Positions 45,484 through 55,021 of a DNA stretch of 64,000 nucleotides are shown one piece after another. How positions within the stretch are numbered: the first letter of the stretch is position 1; each line of letters opens with the position of its first letter. The notes below the pieces were generated by a model. That model was given only the letters and a program-made list of their open reading frames with translations, did not search any database and was not told the DNA's origin. The position numbers and the translations under genes were made by a program. Origin of the DNA: Pseudomonas shahriarae (GTDB lineage: Bacteria; Pseudomonadota; Gammaproteobacteria; Pseudomonadales; Pseudomonadaceae); NCBI RefSeq assembly GCF_014268455.2, contig NZ_CP077085.1, forward strand, positions 5,435,001 to 5,499,000, in the 5' to 3' direction.

Positions 45484-46641
45484 TCAGTTGAACAAGCCGT
45501 AGAAGAATAGACGGATGCTATCCCACACGCGGCGGAAGATACCACCTTCCTCAACGGCGTCGAGCGCGATCAGATCGGCGCTGTGTACGACTTTGTCGTC
45601 CAGCTTCACTTCGACTTTACCGATCACATCGCCCTTGGCGATTGGCGCGGTCAGTTGTGGGTTCATGGTCATGCTGGCAGCCAGTTTCTTCAGCTGGCCT
45701 TTAGGCATGGTCAGGGTCAGGTCGTCAGCCAGGCCGGCCTTGACTTGACGCTCGGTGCCTTTCCACACAGGAGCCTGGGCCAGTTCGGCACCCTTCTGGT
45801 AGAAGGTCTGGGTTTCGAAGAAACGGAAGCCATAGGTCAGCAGCTTCTGGGTTTCCGCCGCACGGGCCTGTTCGCTGTTGGTGCCGAACACCACGGCGAT
45901 CAGACGTTGGCCGTCACGCACAGCCGAGGACACCATGCAGTAGCCGGCTTCGTCGGTATGCCCGGTTTTCAGGCCGTCGACGGTCTTGTCGCGCCACAGC
46001 AACAGGTTGCGGTTAGGCTGCTTGATGTTGTTCCAGAAGAACTCTTTCTGGGAGTAGATGGCGTAGTGCACCGGGTCGACACGAATGATCGCGCGCGCCA
46101 GGATCGCCATGTCATGGGCCGACGAGTAGTGGTCTGGGTTTGGCAGGCCGGTCGGGTTCATGAAGTGACTGTTGGTCATGCCCAGGTCAGTCACGGTTTT
46201 GTTCATCATGTCGGCAAATGCATCTTCGCTGCCGGCAATGTGTTCGGCCAGGGCGACGCTGGCGTCGTTACCGGACTGGATGATGATGCCGTGCAGCAGG
46301 TCGCTGACGGAGACCTGGGAGCCGACCTTGATGAACATCCGCGAACCGCCGGTGCGCCAGGCGTTTTCGCTGACGGTCACCGGATCGTTTTCACCGATCT
46401 GGCCGCGACGGATTTCCAGGGTCGCGATATAGGCGGTCATCAGCTTGGTCAGGCTGGCCGGCGGCAGGCGCTGGTCACCGTTGTTTTCGACCAGCACGTT
46501 GCCGCTGGCGGCATCCATGAGCACGTAGGACTTGGCAGCCAGTTGCGGTGGTGCTGGCATCATTTCGACGGCCCAGGCAGCGGGCGCAATGATCAGCGGG
46601 ACAAGCAGGCACAGGCGTTTGGCTAAGGTGGTGATGTTCAT
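45484..46641 (-). CDS. dacC: D-alanyl-D-alanine carboxypeptidase (PBP5/6, DacC-type)
   Basis: 385 residues from ATG 46641 (GAGAGACGG upstream). A signal peptide (LCLLVPLIIAPAAWA) precedes a penicillin-binding domain: SLTK (Ser63, Lys66), SGN (123-125) and KTG (225-227). A PBP5 C-terminal beta domain and a weak amphipathic C-terminal helix (RVWDSIRLFFYGLFN) anchor it to the membrane outer face. It trims the last D-Ala from pentapeptides. It lies 182 bp downstream of rlpA in the same direction; a hairpin at 46671-46688 is in its leader. Confidence 0.95.
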   Translation of the reverse strand: MNITTLAKRLCLLVPLIIAPAAWAVEMMPAPPQLAAKSYVLMDAASGNVLVENNGDQRLPPASLTKLMTAYIATLEIRRGQIGENDPVTVSENAWRTGGSRMFIKVGSQVSVSDLLHGIIIQSGNDASVALAEHIAGSEDAFADMMNKTVTDLGMTNSHFMNPTGLPNPDHYSSAHDMAILARAIIRVDPVHYAIYSQKEFFWNNIKQPNRNLLLWRDKTVDGLKTGHTDEAGYCMVSSAVRDGQRLIAVVFGTNSEQARAAETQKLLTYGFRFFETQTFYQKGAELAQAPVWKGTERQVKAGLADDLTLTMPKGQLKKLAASMTMNPQLTAPIAKGDVIGKVEVKLDDKVVHSADLIALDAVEEGGIFRRVWDSIRLFFYGLFN

Positions 46642-46823
46642 CCGTCTCTCGAAATTGCTTATGGAAACTTGCCCTCGCGGGCAAAACATTCAGACAGCCC
46701 GTCACCAGGCTGTCGCGTATTCAGTTGCCAGCTCAACCCTTGCCTTCGGGTTTTTATTATTCGAAGAGCCTGCAACCAGGGCCCCGGCGCGCAAGCGCGC
46801 CAGCACCCTCGATCCGCTACTGC

Positions 46824-47819
46824 TTATTCGGCGCCGACCACGCTGGGCTGGCCCAGGTTGGCCAATCGCACGCTGTTCTGTACCTGGGCAATCTCACCCG
46901 CCGAGCCGATGGGGCCCAGGCGTACCCGGTGCAGGGTCTGCTGGTTACGCACAATGGAGCTGATAAAGACCGGCGCGCTGACCATCCCGCTGAGCTTGGA
47001 CCTTAACAGTTCTGCCGCATCCGGGTTGGCGAAAGCGCCGACTTGCAGGTACTGCCCGCCCGCTGCATTGCCCGGCGCCGCCTGTGGCACGGCCACGACT
47101 GGCGCGGCGTGCTGCTGGGGCGGCGGCGTCCACTGCTCGACCTTGCCTGCCGAAGCGGTGATCTGCGGTTGTGCGCTCTGTGGTTCGTTGAGCATCAATG
47201 GCGCTGGCTTGCCGCGCTGGGCCCAGTACTGGGCCGGGTCGATGCCTTCAACCTTGACCCGCGCCGTGCCGGATTCGGCATAGCCGAGTTTTTTCGCGGC
47301 TGCGTAGGACAAGTCGATGATGCGGTCGGAGTAGAACGGCCCACGGTCGTTGACCCGCAGGATTACCACGCGGTTGTTGTCCAGGTTGGTCACCCGTACA
47401 TAGGCCGGCAGCGGCAAGGTCTTGTGGGCCGCGCTCATGCCGTACAGGTCATACACCTCGCCGTTGGCGGTGTTCTGCCCGTGGAACTTGGTGCCGTACC
47501 AGGACGCGGTACCCGACTGCACATAGTTCTTGGATTCCTGCAGCGGAAAGTAGGTCTTGCCCAGTACCGTGTAGGGGTTGGCCTTATAGTTGCCGGTATG
47601 CAGGGTCGGCGTGGCATCCGGGATGCGCGAGACGTCAACGTCCCACCACGGCGCGCCGTCCTTGTGAGCCCGGTTGATATCCAGCCCCGGCTGCGCGCGG
47701 ACTACCGGGCCACCGGCCTTCTGCGCCGGCGCACGGCTGGTGGAGCAACTGACAACCAGCAAGGACAATGCGGCAAGCGCCACCAGCTTGAGCGGTTTAT
47801 TGATCGGCGATACCCGCAT
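46824..47819 (-). CDS. rlpA: Septal-ring lytic transglycosylase RlpA
   Basis: 331 residues. Lipoprotein signal LKLVALAALSLLVVSCSTSR (Cys25). Central double-psi beta-barrel with YVQSGTASWYGTKFHGQNTA and RVNDRGPFYSDRIIDLSYAA (Asp/His for glycan cleavage), a Pro/Gln-rich linker, and a C-terminal SPOR domain (GGQYLQVGAFANPDAAELLR) that binds denuded glycan at the septum. Its ATG shares bases with the mltB stop (TAATG at 47817-47821). It follows mltB and rodA in a cell-elongation/division gene run. Confidence 0.94.
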   Translation of the reverse strand: MRVSPINKPLKLVALAALSLLVVSCSTSRAPAQKAGGPVVRAQPGLDINRAHKDGAPWWDVDVSRIPDATPTLHTGNYKANPYTVLGKTYFPLQESKNYVQSGTASWYGTKFHGQNTANGEVYDLYGMSAAHKTLPLPAYVRVTNLDNNRVVILRVNDRGPFYSDRIIDLSYAAAKKLGYAESGTARVKVEGIDPAQYWAQRGKPAPLMLNEPQSAQPQITASAGKVEQWTPPPQQHAAPVVAVPQAAPGNAAGGQYLQVGAFANPDAAELLRSKLSGMVSAPVFISSIVRNQQTLHRVRLGPIGSAGEIAQVQNSVRLANLGQPSVVGAE

Positions 47820-48835
47820 TACTTGACGCCCCGTGCTTGAACCAGCATGTCTGACAGCTGATGTACGGCCATGGCGTACATCACACTGCGGTTATAACGC
47901 GTGATTGCGTAAAAATTCTTCAGGCCCATCCAGTATTCCGGGCCGTCTGCGCCCTCCAGGCGAAAGGCGGTAACCGGTATATCATCGCGCAGCGCATCAT
48001 GACTTGACCAGCCCAGCGCCCGCAACTCCCCGACGGTTTTCACCGGCTCGATGCCCTGGGTCAGGCCTTCATCGGCGCGATCGCCCGTGACATCGGCGCG
48101 AATCACCACCGGCTCGCCAGCCACCCAGCCGTGACGTTTGAAGTAGCTGGCAACACTGCCGATGGCATCATCGGGGTTGCTCCAGATATTGATATGGCCA
48201 TCACCGTCGAAATCCACGGCGTAGGCGCGAAAGCTGCTCGGCATGAACTGTGGCAGGCCCATGGCCCCGGCGTACGAGCCTTTGAGGGTCAATGGGTCGA
48301 TCTGCTCTTCACGGGCCAGCAGCAGGAACTCGCGCAGTTCCTTGCGGAAGAATTCGGCACGGGGCGGGTAATCGAAGCCCAGGGTCGACAAGGCGTCGAT
48401 CACCCGGAAACTGCCGGTATTGCGCCCGTAAAAGGTTTCAACGCCGATAATCGACACGATCACCTGGGCCGGCACGCCATATTCCTGCTCGGCACGGGCC
48501 AGTACGGCCTCGTGCTGGCGCCAGAAGTCCACACCCCGCGCCACCCGGGCGTCGGTGAGAAACATCGGGCGATAGTCCTTCCACTGTTTGACGCGCTCGG
48601 CGGGGCGAGAGATCGCGTCGAGGATCGACTGCTTGCGCTGAGCCTCGCGGAACACGCCCATCAGTTGTTCGCCGGCGAAACCATAGTCACGCGTCATCTC
48701 GCCGACAAACTCGGCGACCTGGGGCGAGCCGTCGTAATCGCCGGCCAGGGCTGGCTGTGCAGCGCCAAAGGCGCCCACCAAGCCCAGACAGGACGCATAC
48801 CGAGCAGCCCAGCCACGCATTGCTTGCATTGACAT
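47819..48835 (-). CDS. mltB: Lytic murein transglycosylase B
   Basis: 338 residues from ATG 48835; AAGGTG lies 4 bp upstream, and ATG 48829 or 48865 are other choices. Signal peptide (CLGLVGAFGAAQPALA) without a lipobox, so it is a soluble periplasmic SltB1-type form. Catalytic Glu133 in SIIGVETFYGRNTGSFRVID, plus AGAMGLPQFMPSSFRAYAVD and DFDGDGHINIWSNPDDAIGS. It cuts glycan strands. The stop overlaps the rlpA start. Confidence 0.93.
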   Translation of the reverse strand: MSMQAMRGWAARYASCLGLVGAFGAAQPALAGDYDGSPQVAEFVGEMTRDYGFAGEQLMGVFREAQRKQSILDAISRPAERVKQWKDYRPMFLTDARVARGVDFWRQHEAVLARAEQEYGVPAQVIVSIIGVETFYGRNTGSFRVIDALSTLGFDYPPRAEFFRKELREFLLLAREEQIDPLTLKGSYAGAMGLPQFMPSSFRAYAVDFDGDGHINIWSNPDDAIGSVASYFKRHGWVAGEPVVIRADVTGDRADEGLTQGIEPVKTVGELRALGWSSHDALRDDIPVTAFRLEGADGPEYWMGLKNFYAITRYNRSVMYAMAVHQLSDMLVQARGVK

Positions 48836-48846
48836 CTTCACCTTAT

Positions 48847-49992
48847 TCAAACCTGTGCGATCCACTTGCGATGGGTATGGATCGACATCAAGACCCCAAA
48901 CGCTGACAGTAATGTCACCAACGAAGTTCCGCCGTAGCTAATGAACGGCAACGGCACCCCAACCACCGGCAGCAGGCCACTGACCATACCGATGTTGACG
49001 AAAACGTAAACAAAAAAAGTCATTGTCAGCGCGCCGGCAAGCAATTTGCCGAACAACGTCTGCGCTTGCGCGGTAATCACCAAGCCACGCCCGATCAACA
49101 GCAAGTAGATCAGCAACAGTGCGCAGATGCCCACCAGGCCGAACTCCTCACCCATCACCGCGATAATAAAGTCGGTGTGGCTTTCCGGCAGGAAGTCCAG
49201 GTGCGACTGGGTGCCCAGCAACCAGCCCTTGCCAAACACGCCACCGGAACCGATGGCCGCCTTGGACTGGATGATGTTCCAGCCGGTGCCCAGCGGATCG
49301 CTCTCAGGGTCGAGGAAGGTCAGGACCCGCTGCTTCTGATAGTCGTGCATGAAGAAGAACCACATGGCGACAGCCACCGGCACGGCCGCCACCAGCACAC
49401 TGACGATCCAGCGCCAGCGCAGGCCGCCCATGAACAACACGAATGCACCGCCGGCAAGAATCAGCAGGCCGGTGCCGAGGTCCGGCTGGCGCACGATCAG
49501 AATGAACGGAATGCCGATCAGGATCAGGCTGATCCCCACATGCTTGAGCTGCGGCGGCAAGGTGCGCTTGGCCAGGTACCAGGCGATGGTGGCCGGCATG
49601 AGGATTTTCATGAATTCCGACGGCTGGAAGCGAATCACCCCCGGGATATTGATCCAACGGGTGGCGCCCATGGCGTTGTGCCCCATGACGTCCACCACCA
49701 CCAGCAGCAGCACCCCGACGACATACCCCAGCGGCACCCAGCGCGCCATGAAGCGCGGCTCCAACTGGGCGATAACCACCATCGACAACAGGCCCAGGCC
49801 AAACGAGGACGCCTGCTTGATCAACAGGTCCCAGTTCTTGCCACTGGCCGAATACAGCACGAACAGGCTACCGGCTGCCAGGGTCAGCAGCAGGATCAGC
49901 AACGGGCCATCAATGTGCATGCGTTGCAACAAGGTGGCGCGGCGGCGCATCACATCCTCACTGGAGAGAATGCGGTCGAAATTACTCTTCAC
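48847..49992 (-). CDS. rodA: Rod-shape SEDS peptidoglycan polymerase RodA
   Basis: 381 residues from GTG 49992 with GGAGG at spacing 9; it overlaps the mrdA end by 11 bp. Ten membrane helices, with the SEDS signatures WINIPGVIRFQPSEFMKILM and QPDLGTGLLILAGGAFVLFM and the C-terminal GVPLPFISYGGTSLVTLLSA. RodA polymerises lipid II during elongation and works with PBP2, encoded just upstream. The frame runs on to 50067 inside mrdA but the GTG is well placed. Confidence 0.95.
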   Translation of the reverse strand: MKSNFDRILSSEDVMRRRATLLQRMHIDGPLLILLLTLAAGSLFVLYSASGKNWDLLIKQASSFGLGLLSMVVIAQLEPRFMARWVPLGYVVGVLLLVVVDVMGHNAMGATRWINIPGVIRFQPSEFMKILMPATIAWYLAKRTLPPQLKHVGISLILIGIPFILIVRQPDLGTGLLILAGGAFVLFMGGLRWRWIVSVLVAAVPVAVAMWFFFMHDYQKQRVLTFLDPESDPLGTGWNIIQSKAAIGSGGVFGKGWLLGTQSHLDFLPESHTDFIIAVMGEEFGLVGICALLLIYLLLIGRGLVITAQAQTLFGKLLAGALTMTFFVYVFVNIGMVSGLLPVVGVPLPFISYGGTSLVTLLSAFGVLMSIHTHRKWIAQV

Positions 49993-51877
49993 GGGCCGTA
50001 GCCTCCGCGCTTGAAGGGTTGGCAAACTCAGGCTTGAGCTTGCCGTCCTGGTCCAGCAACCAGGCATCCATGATCTGGCGCACCACCGGGGCGGCCACGC
50101 CGGAACCGGACTCGCCGTTCTCGACCATCACCGCCACGGTGATTTTCGGGTTGTCGGCCGGGGCGAAACCGACGAACAAGGCGTGGTCGCGATGGCGTTC
50201 CTGGACTTTGGAGCGGTCGTATTTCTCGCCCTGCTTGATTGCGACCACCTGGGCAGTCCCGCTCTTGCCGGCAATCCGATACTGCGCGCCAATGGCCGCC
50301 TTGCGCGCCGTGCCTCGCGCGCCGTGCATCACTTGTTGCATGCCGTGGTTGACCTTGGTCCAGTCGGACGGGTCGCGCAGGACGATGTCGGGGATCGGGT
50401 TTTCATCCACCGGCTGTTCACCCTCGATGGTCTTGGCCAGGTGCGGACGAATCCACTTGCCTTTGCTGGCCACCAGCGCCGTGGCCTGGGCCAGTTGCAA
50501 GGGCGTGGCCTGCATATAGCCCTGGCCGATCCCCAGGATCAGCGTCTCACCGGGGAACCAGGCCTGGCGCCGGGTGGCGCGCTTCCACTCGCGGGACGGC
50601 ATCAGGCCAGGGGACTCTTCAAACATATCCAGGGACACTTTCTGACCGAGGCCGAACTTGCCCATGTAGGTCGATAAACGATCAATCCCCAGCTTGTGGG
50701 CCAGGTCATAGAAGTAGGTGTCGTTGGAACGCATGATCGCCATATCCAGATCCACATAGCCGTCGCCGGTACGGTTCCAGTTACGGTATTTGTGATCGTA
50801 GTTGGGCAACATGTAGTAACCCGGATCGTAGACCCGGCTGGAAGCAGTCACGACACCGGCATCCAGGCCGGCAATCGCCACCGCTGGCTTGATGGTCGAA
50901 CCCGGTGGATACAGACCGCGCAGCACCCGGTTGAACAACGGCCGGTCGATGGAATCACGCAACTCGGCATAGGCCTTGAAGCTGATCCCGGTGACAAACA
51001 GGTTGGGGTCGAAACTCGGCTGGCTGACCATGGCCAGGACCTCGCCGGTGTTCGGGTCCAGCGCGACCACCGCACCACGACGCCCGCCGAGGGCCATTTC
51101 CGCGGCCTCCTGCAGCTTGATATCCAGGCTCAGAACAATGTCCTTGCCGGGAATCGGGTCGGTGCGCTTGAGCACCCGCAGCACGCGGCCACGGGCGTTG
51201 GTCTCGACCTCCTCGTAACCCACCTGGCCGTGCAGCTCCGGCTCGTAGAAGCGCTCGATACCGGTCTTGCCGATATGGTGGGTGCCGCTGTAATTGACCG
51301 GATCGAGGGTTTTCAGCTCTTTTTCGTTGATCCGCCCCATATAACCGACCGAGTGGGCAAAGTGCGCCCCCTGCGGGTAATGCCGCACCAGTTGCGCCAC
51401 CACCTCCACCCCCGGCAGGCGGAACTGGTTCACGGCGATCCTGGCGATCTGCTCTTCAGTCAGCTCAAACAGGATCGGCACCGGTTCAAACGGGCGCCGC
51501 CCCTGCTTCATGCGCTTCTCGAAGATCGCCCGGTCTTCCGGCGTCAGTTGCAGCACCTCGACAATCACATCGAGGATCTGCTGCCAGTCACCGGACCGTT
51601 CGCGGGTCATGCTCAGGCTGAAACTGGGCCGGTTATCGGCAATCACCACGCCATTGCGGTCGAAAATCAGGCCACGGGTCGGCGGGATCGGCTGCACATG
51701 CACCCGGTTGTTTTCCGACAACGTGGAGTGATACTCGTACTGGATCACCTGCAGGTAATACAGACGGGCGATCAACACGCACATCAACGCCACCACCGCG
51801 ATCGCGCCAAAGATCACACGCGCGCGTACAAGACGTGCGTCTTTCTCGTGGTCCTTGATGCGGATCGGCTGGGTCAT
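49982..51877 (-). CDS. mrdA: Penicillin-binding protein 2 (MrdA)
   Basis: 631 residues. Single N-terminal membrane helix (VIFGAIAVVALMCVLIARLY), a PBP dimerisation domain (TRGLIFDRNGVVIADNRPSF) and the transpeptidase domain: STIK (Ser327, Lys330) in YPPGSTIKPAVA, SND (Ser384) and KSGT in IAGKSGTAQVVAI. It crosslinks side-wall peptidoglycan as RodA's partner. The stop overlaps the rodA start. It follows rlmH by 15 bp. Confidence 0.96.
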   Translation of the reverse strand: MTQPIRIKDHEKDARLVRARVIFGAIAVVALMCVLIARLYYLQVIQYEYHSTLSENNRVHVQPIPPTRGLIFDRNGVVIADNRPSFSLSMTRERSGDWQQILDVIVEVLQLTPEDRAIFEKRMKQGRRPFEPVPILFELTEEQIARIAVNQFRLPGVEVVAQLVRHYPQGAHFAHSVGYMGRINEKELKTLDPVNYSGTHHIGKTGIERFYEPELHGQVGYEEVETNARGRVLRVLKRTDPIPGKDIVLSLDIKLQEAAEMALGGRRGAVVALDPNTGEVLAMVSQPSFDPNLFVTGISFKAYAELRDSIDRPLFNRVLRGLYPPGSTIKPAVAIAGLDAGVVTASSRVYDPGYYMLPNYDHKYRNWNRTGDGYVDLDMAIMRSNDTYFYDLAHKLGIDRLSTYMGKFGLGQKVSLDMFEESPGLMPSREWKRATRRQAWFPGETLILGIGQGYMQATPLQLAQATALVASKGKWIRPHLAKTIEGEQPVDENPIPDIVLRDPSDWTKVNHGMQQVMHGARGTARKAAIGAQYRIAGKSGTAQVVAIKQGEKYDRSKVQERHRDHALFVGFAPADNPKITVAVMVENGESGSGVAAPVVRQIMDAWLLDQDGKLKPEFANPSSAEATAREE

Positions 51878-51892
51878 CAGGCAGGGCGCAGA

Positions 51893-52360
51893 CTATTTGT
51901 GGTAAGGGTGCCCGGACAGGACTGTCCAGGCGCGATACAGCTGTTCACCAATCAGAATCCGCACCAGCGGATGGGGCAACGTCAGGGGCGACAGCGACCA
52001 GCGCTGATCGGCCCGCGCGCAGACTTCCGGCGCCAACCCCTCGGGGCCGCCGACCATGAAGTTGACCGTGCGCGAATCCAGGCGCCAGCGATCCAGTTCC
52101 ACCGCCAACTGCTCGGTGCTCCAGGGTTTGCCGTGCACCTCAAGGGTGACGATGCGCTCGTTGGCACCGACCTTGGCCAGCATCGCCTCGCCTTCCTGAC
52201 GGATAAAGCGCGCCACATCGGCGTTCTTGCCCCGGGTGTTGAGGGGTATTTCCACCAGTTCCAGAGCCAATTCGGATGGCAGACGCTTGGCATATTCATG
52301 CCAGCCTTCTTCCACCCACTTGGGCATGCGTGAACCGACAGCGATCAGACGCAGGCGCAC
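51893..52360 (-). CDS. rlmH: 23S rRNA (pseudouridine1915-N3) methyltransferase RlmH
   Basis: 155 residues, the exact family size. SPOUT-type knot: [20 protein letters not shown] at the N-terminus, [20 protein letters not shown] (SAM-binding GGPEG), [20 protein letters not shown] and [15 protein letters not shown] at the C-terminus. It methylates m3-pseudouridine 1915 of 23S rRNA. GTG start with AAGGAA upstream. It lies between rsfS and mrdA. Confidence 0.96.
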   Translation of the reverse strand: MRLRLIAVGSRMPKWVEEGWHEYAKRLPSELALELVEIPLNTRGKNADVARFIRQEGEAMLAKVGANERIVTLEVHGKPWSTEQLAVELDRWRLDSRTVNFMVGGPEGLAPEVCARADQRWSLSPLTLPHPLVRILIGEQLYRAWTVLSGHPYHK

Positions 52361-52369
52361 AGCCGTTCC

Positions 52370-52864
52370 TTATTCCTGGTCTTTGTTGAGCTTGTCGAAG
52401 TGCGCGTGACCGACTTCAGGGCTGTGGTGCTTGCCATCGGCAGCACGGCTCTGCTCGGCGCCTTTCCACAGACGCTCCAGGTCGTAGAACTGGCGAGCGT
52501 TGCTGGTCATCATGTGTACGATCACGGTGTCCAGGTCAGCCAGCACCCAGTCGCTATCGCCCTTGCCTTCTTCACCCAGTGGCTTGACGCCCTGGGCTTT
52601 GACGGCTTCGCGAACCTTGTCCAGCATCGCGCCGATCTGGCGGTTGGAGGTACCGGTGGCGATGATCATGAAGTCGGTGATGCTTTGCTTGTCGCGCACG
52701 TCCAGGACCTGGATGTCCTGGGCCTTCACGTCTTCCAGGGCGGCTACGGCCAGCGCGACCAGCGCTTCGCCTTCAGGGGCCGGGACCAGCAGGGCTTCCA
52801 CTGGCAACGGTGCGCTCTTGAACGTGCCTTTGCGCTTAACTTTGCTTACGTCTTTGTTCGTCAT
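52370..52864 (-). CDS. rsfS: Ribosomal silencing factor RsfS
   Basis: 164 residues; typical RsfS is about 110, so there are extensions at both ends. The core is EALVALAVAALEDVKAQDIQ, TDFMIIATGTSNRQIGAMLD and DWVLADLDTVIVHMMTSNAR, with FYDLERLW. An extra 30-residue basic start (MTNKDVSKVKRKGTF) and a charged His-rich tail (KHHSPEVGHAHFDKLNKDQE) flank it. It binds L14 on the 50S subunit and blocks subunit joining when nutrients run out. A start further in, before EGEALVALAV, is possible, but I see no ATG there. It lies 9 bp ahead of rlmH. Confidence 0.9.
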   Translation of the reverse strand: MTNKDVSKVKRKGTFKSAPLPVEALLVPAPEGEALVALAVAALEDVKAQDIQVLDVRDKQSITDFMIIATGTSNRQIGAMLDKVREAVKAQGVKPLGEEGKGDSDWVLADLDTVIVHMMTSNARQFYDLERLWKGAEQSRAADGKHHSPEVGHAHFDKLNKDQE

Positions 52865-52934
52865 ATAAAACTCGTTTTGCTCATTAGTTCGGGCGCTTCA
52901 ATACACGACTATTCGTGCCTTCAAGCGCGCCTTT

Positions 52935-53579
52935 TCAGTTCGACGCACGGTAAAGCCCGTGCGCATCGATGTAGGCCAGGACCGCGTCAGGCACCAGGAA
53001 ACGTACCGACTTACCGCTGGCCAGCAGTTGACGGATCTGGGTGGCGGACACCGCAAGCGGGGTCTGCCAGACGAATGCAATATTCCCGCTCGGCCCGGTC
53101 AGGGCCTGTGGGTCACTTACCGACCGCGCTGCCAGCAGGTTGCGCAAGGCATCCGGCGGTTCGCTGTCGGCATCCGGGCGTTGCAAAACCAGGATGTGGC
53201 AATGCTGGAGCAACTCTTCCCAGCGATGCCAAGTGGGCAGTCCGCAAAATGCGTCCCAGCCCAAAAGCAGAAACAACTGGTCATCGGCGGCCAACTCGGC
53301 CCGCGTCTGTTCCAGGGTGTCGATAGTGTAGGACGGTTTATCGCGTTTGAGCTCGCGGTCGTCCACCACCAACGGGGCAATCCCGGCCACCGCACACTGC
53401 ACCATCGCCAGGCGCTCCTGCGCGCTGACCTGCGGTGTGTCCCGGTGCGGCGGCCTGGCATTGGGGATCAGCCGCAGCTCTTGCAGCCCGAGGGTATCCG
53501 CCACTTCCAGGGCACTGCGCAAATGGCCGATGTGCACGGGGTCGAAGGTACCGCCGAGCAGCCCGATGCGTTTACCCAT
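52935..53579 (-). CDS. nadD: Nicotinate-mononucleotide adenylyltransferase
   Basis: 214 residues from ATG 53579, whose first A is shared with the proA stop (TGATG); TTG 53582 is less likely. Motifs: [20 protein letters not shown] (HxGH nucleotide-binding), [21 protein letters not shown] and the C-terminal [20 protein letters not shown] (SxTxxR). It makes deamido-NAD in NAD synthesis. It is upstream of rsfS by 70 bp in the same direction. Confidence 0.95.
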   Translation of the reverse strand: MGKRIGLLGGTFDPVHIGHLRSALEVADTLGLQELRLIPNARPPHRDTPQVSAQERLAMVQCAVAGIAPLVVDDRELKRDKPSYTIDTLEQTRAELAADDQLFLLLGWDAFCGLPTWHRWEELLQHCHILVLQRPDADSEPPDALRNLLAARSVSDPQALTGPSGNIAFVWQTPLAVSATQIRQLLASGKSVRFLVPDAVLAYIDAHGLYRASN

Positions 53580-54844
53580 CAAGTGCGCACATGACCATCG
53601 CCAAAGACCACGTACTTCTCGCTGGTCAGGCCTTCCAGGCCCACCGGGCCACGGGCATGCAGCTTGTCCGTGGAAATCCCGATCTCCGCCCCCAGGCCGT
53701 ACTCGAAGCCGTCGGCAAAACGCGTCGAGGCGTTGATCATCACCGAAGCAGAGTCTACTTCGGTGAGGAAACGCCGGGCATCGCTGAAATGCTCGGAAAC
53801 AATGGCGTCGGTATGCTTGGAGCCGTAGGTATTGATGTGCTCGATGGCCTGGTCCAGGTCATCGACGATACGAATCGACAGGATCGGCGCCGTGTATTCG
53901 GTGTACCAGTCCTGCTCGGTGGCTTCGATCACGTCGCTGCCCAGCAATGCCCGGGTACGCTCGCAACCCCGCAACTCCACGCCTTTGTCACGGTAGATTG
54001 CAGCCAGCGGCGGCAACACGCGCTCGGCAATGCCGGCGTGGACCAACAGGGTTTCCATGGTGTTGCACGGCGCGTAGCGGTGGGTCTTGGCGTTATCGGC
54101 AATGCGGATCGCCTTGTCGAGATCGGCCGCCACGTCGATAAACACATGGCAGACGCCATCCAGGTGCTTGATAACTGGCACCTTGGCATCGCGGCTGACA
54201 CGTTCGATCAGGCCCTTGCCGCCGCGTGGAACAATTACGTCGACAAACTCCGGCATGGTGATCAGCGCCCCGACGGCGGCGCGGTCGGTGGTTTCCACCA
54301 CTTGCACCACTTCAGCCGGCAACTCGGCCACGGCCAGGCCTTGCTGGATGCAGGCGGCGATGGCGCGGTTGGAATGGATCGCTTCGGAGCCGCCGCGCAG
54401 GATGGTGGCGTTGCCGGACTTCAGGCACAGGCTCGCGGCGTCGATGGTCACGTTGGGCCGCGACTCATAGATGATGCCGATCACGCCCAGGGGCACACGC
54501 ATCTTGCCGACCTGGATACCTGACGGCAGGTAGCGCATGTCGCGGATCTCACCGATGGGGTCCGGCAGCTTGGCCACCTGGCGCAAGCCTTCGATCATGT
54601 CGTCGATACGGGCCGGCGTCAGCGCCAGGCGATCCAGCAATGCCGGCTCCAGACCATTGGCCCGGCCGTTGGCCAGGTCCAGCTCGTTGGCAGCGGTCAA
54701 CTCGGAGCGCGAGGCATCCAGAGCATCGGCGGCCGCCAGCAGGGCACGGTTCTTCTGCGCGGTGCTCGCACGGGCGATCAACCGCGAGGCCTGACGGGCA
54801 GCGCGACCCAGGCGGGTCATGTAGTCAAGAACGGACTCAGTCAT
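53579..54844 (-). CDS. proA: Gamma-glutamyl-phosphate reductase
   Basis: 421 residues from ATG 54844 ([18 protein letters not shown]); the frame is open to 54865. Aldehyde-dehydrogenase fold with [60 protein letters not shown], and the catalytic Cys in [20 protein letters not shown]. It makes glutamate semialdehyde for proline synthesis. The C-terminal segment is [20 protein letters not shown]. The first gene of the run proA-nadD-rsfS-rlmH-mrdA-rodA-mltB-rlpA-dacC. Confidence 0.96.
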   Translation of the reverse strand: MTESVLDYMTRLGRAARQASRLIARASTAQKNRALLAAADALDASRSELTAANELDLANGRANGLEPALLDRLALTPARIDDMIEGLRQVAKLPDPIGEIRDMRYLPSGIQVGKMRVPLGVIGIIYESRPNVTIDAASLCLKSGNATILRGGSEAIHSNRAIAACIQQGLAVAELPAEVVQVVETTDRAAVGALITMPEFVDVIVPRGGKGLIERVSRDAKVPVIKHLDGVCHVFIDVAADLDKAIRIADNAKTHRYAPCNTMETLLVHAGIAERVLPPLAAIYRDKGVELRGCERTRALLGSDVIEATEQDWYTEYTAPILSIRIVDDLDQAIEHINTYGSKHTDAIVSEHFSDARRFLTEVDSASVMINASTRFADGFEYGLGAEIGISTDKLHARGPVGLEGLTSEKYVVFGDGHVRT

Positions 54845-55021
54845 GGTCTGGTGGGGTCTTGGCAAAGAGGAAAGCGGCAGATTATAGCTGTCGCGCCGTC
54901 CTACGGACAGCGGTGAGGGGCGGATGGTCGAAATGAACTGTAAAAACTCGACGTTCAGCGGTGATTAAGGCTGAAGTTGATATCATCCTGTCACATTTGG
55001 CCTGCGCAACCGTCCATCGTC

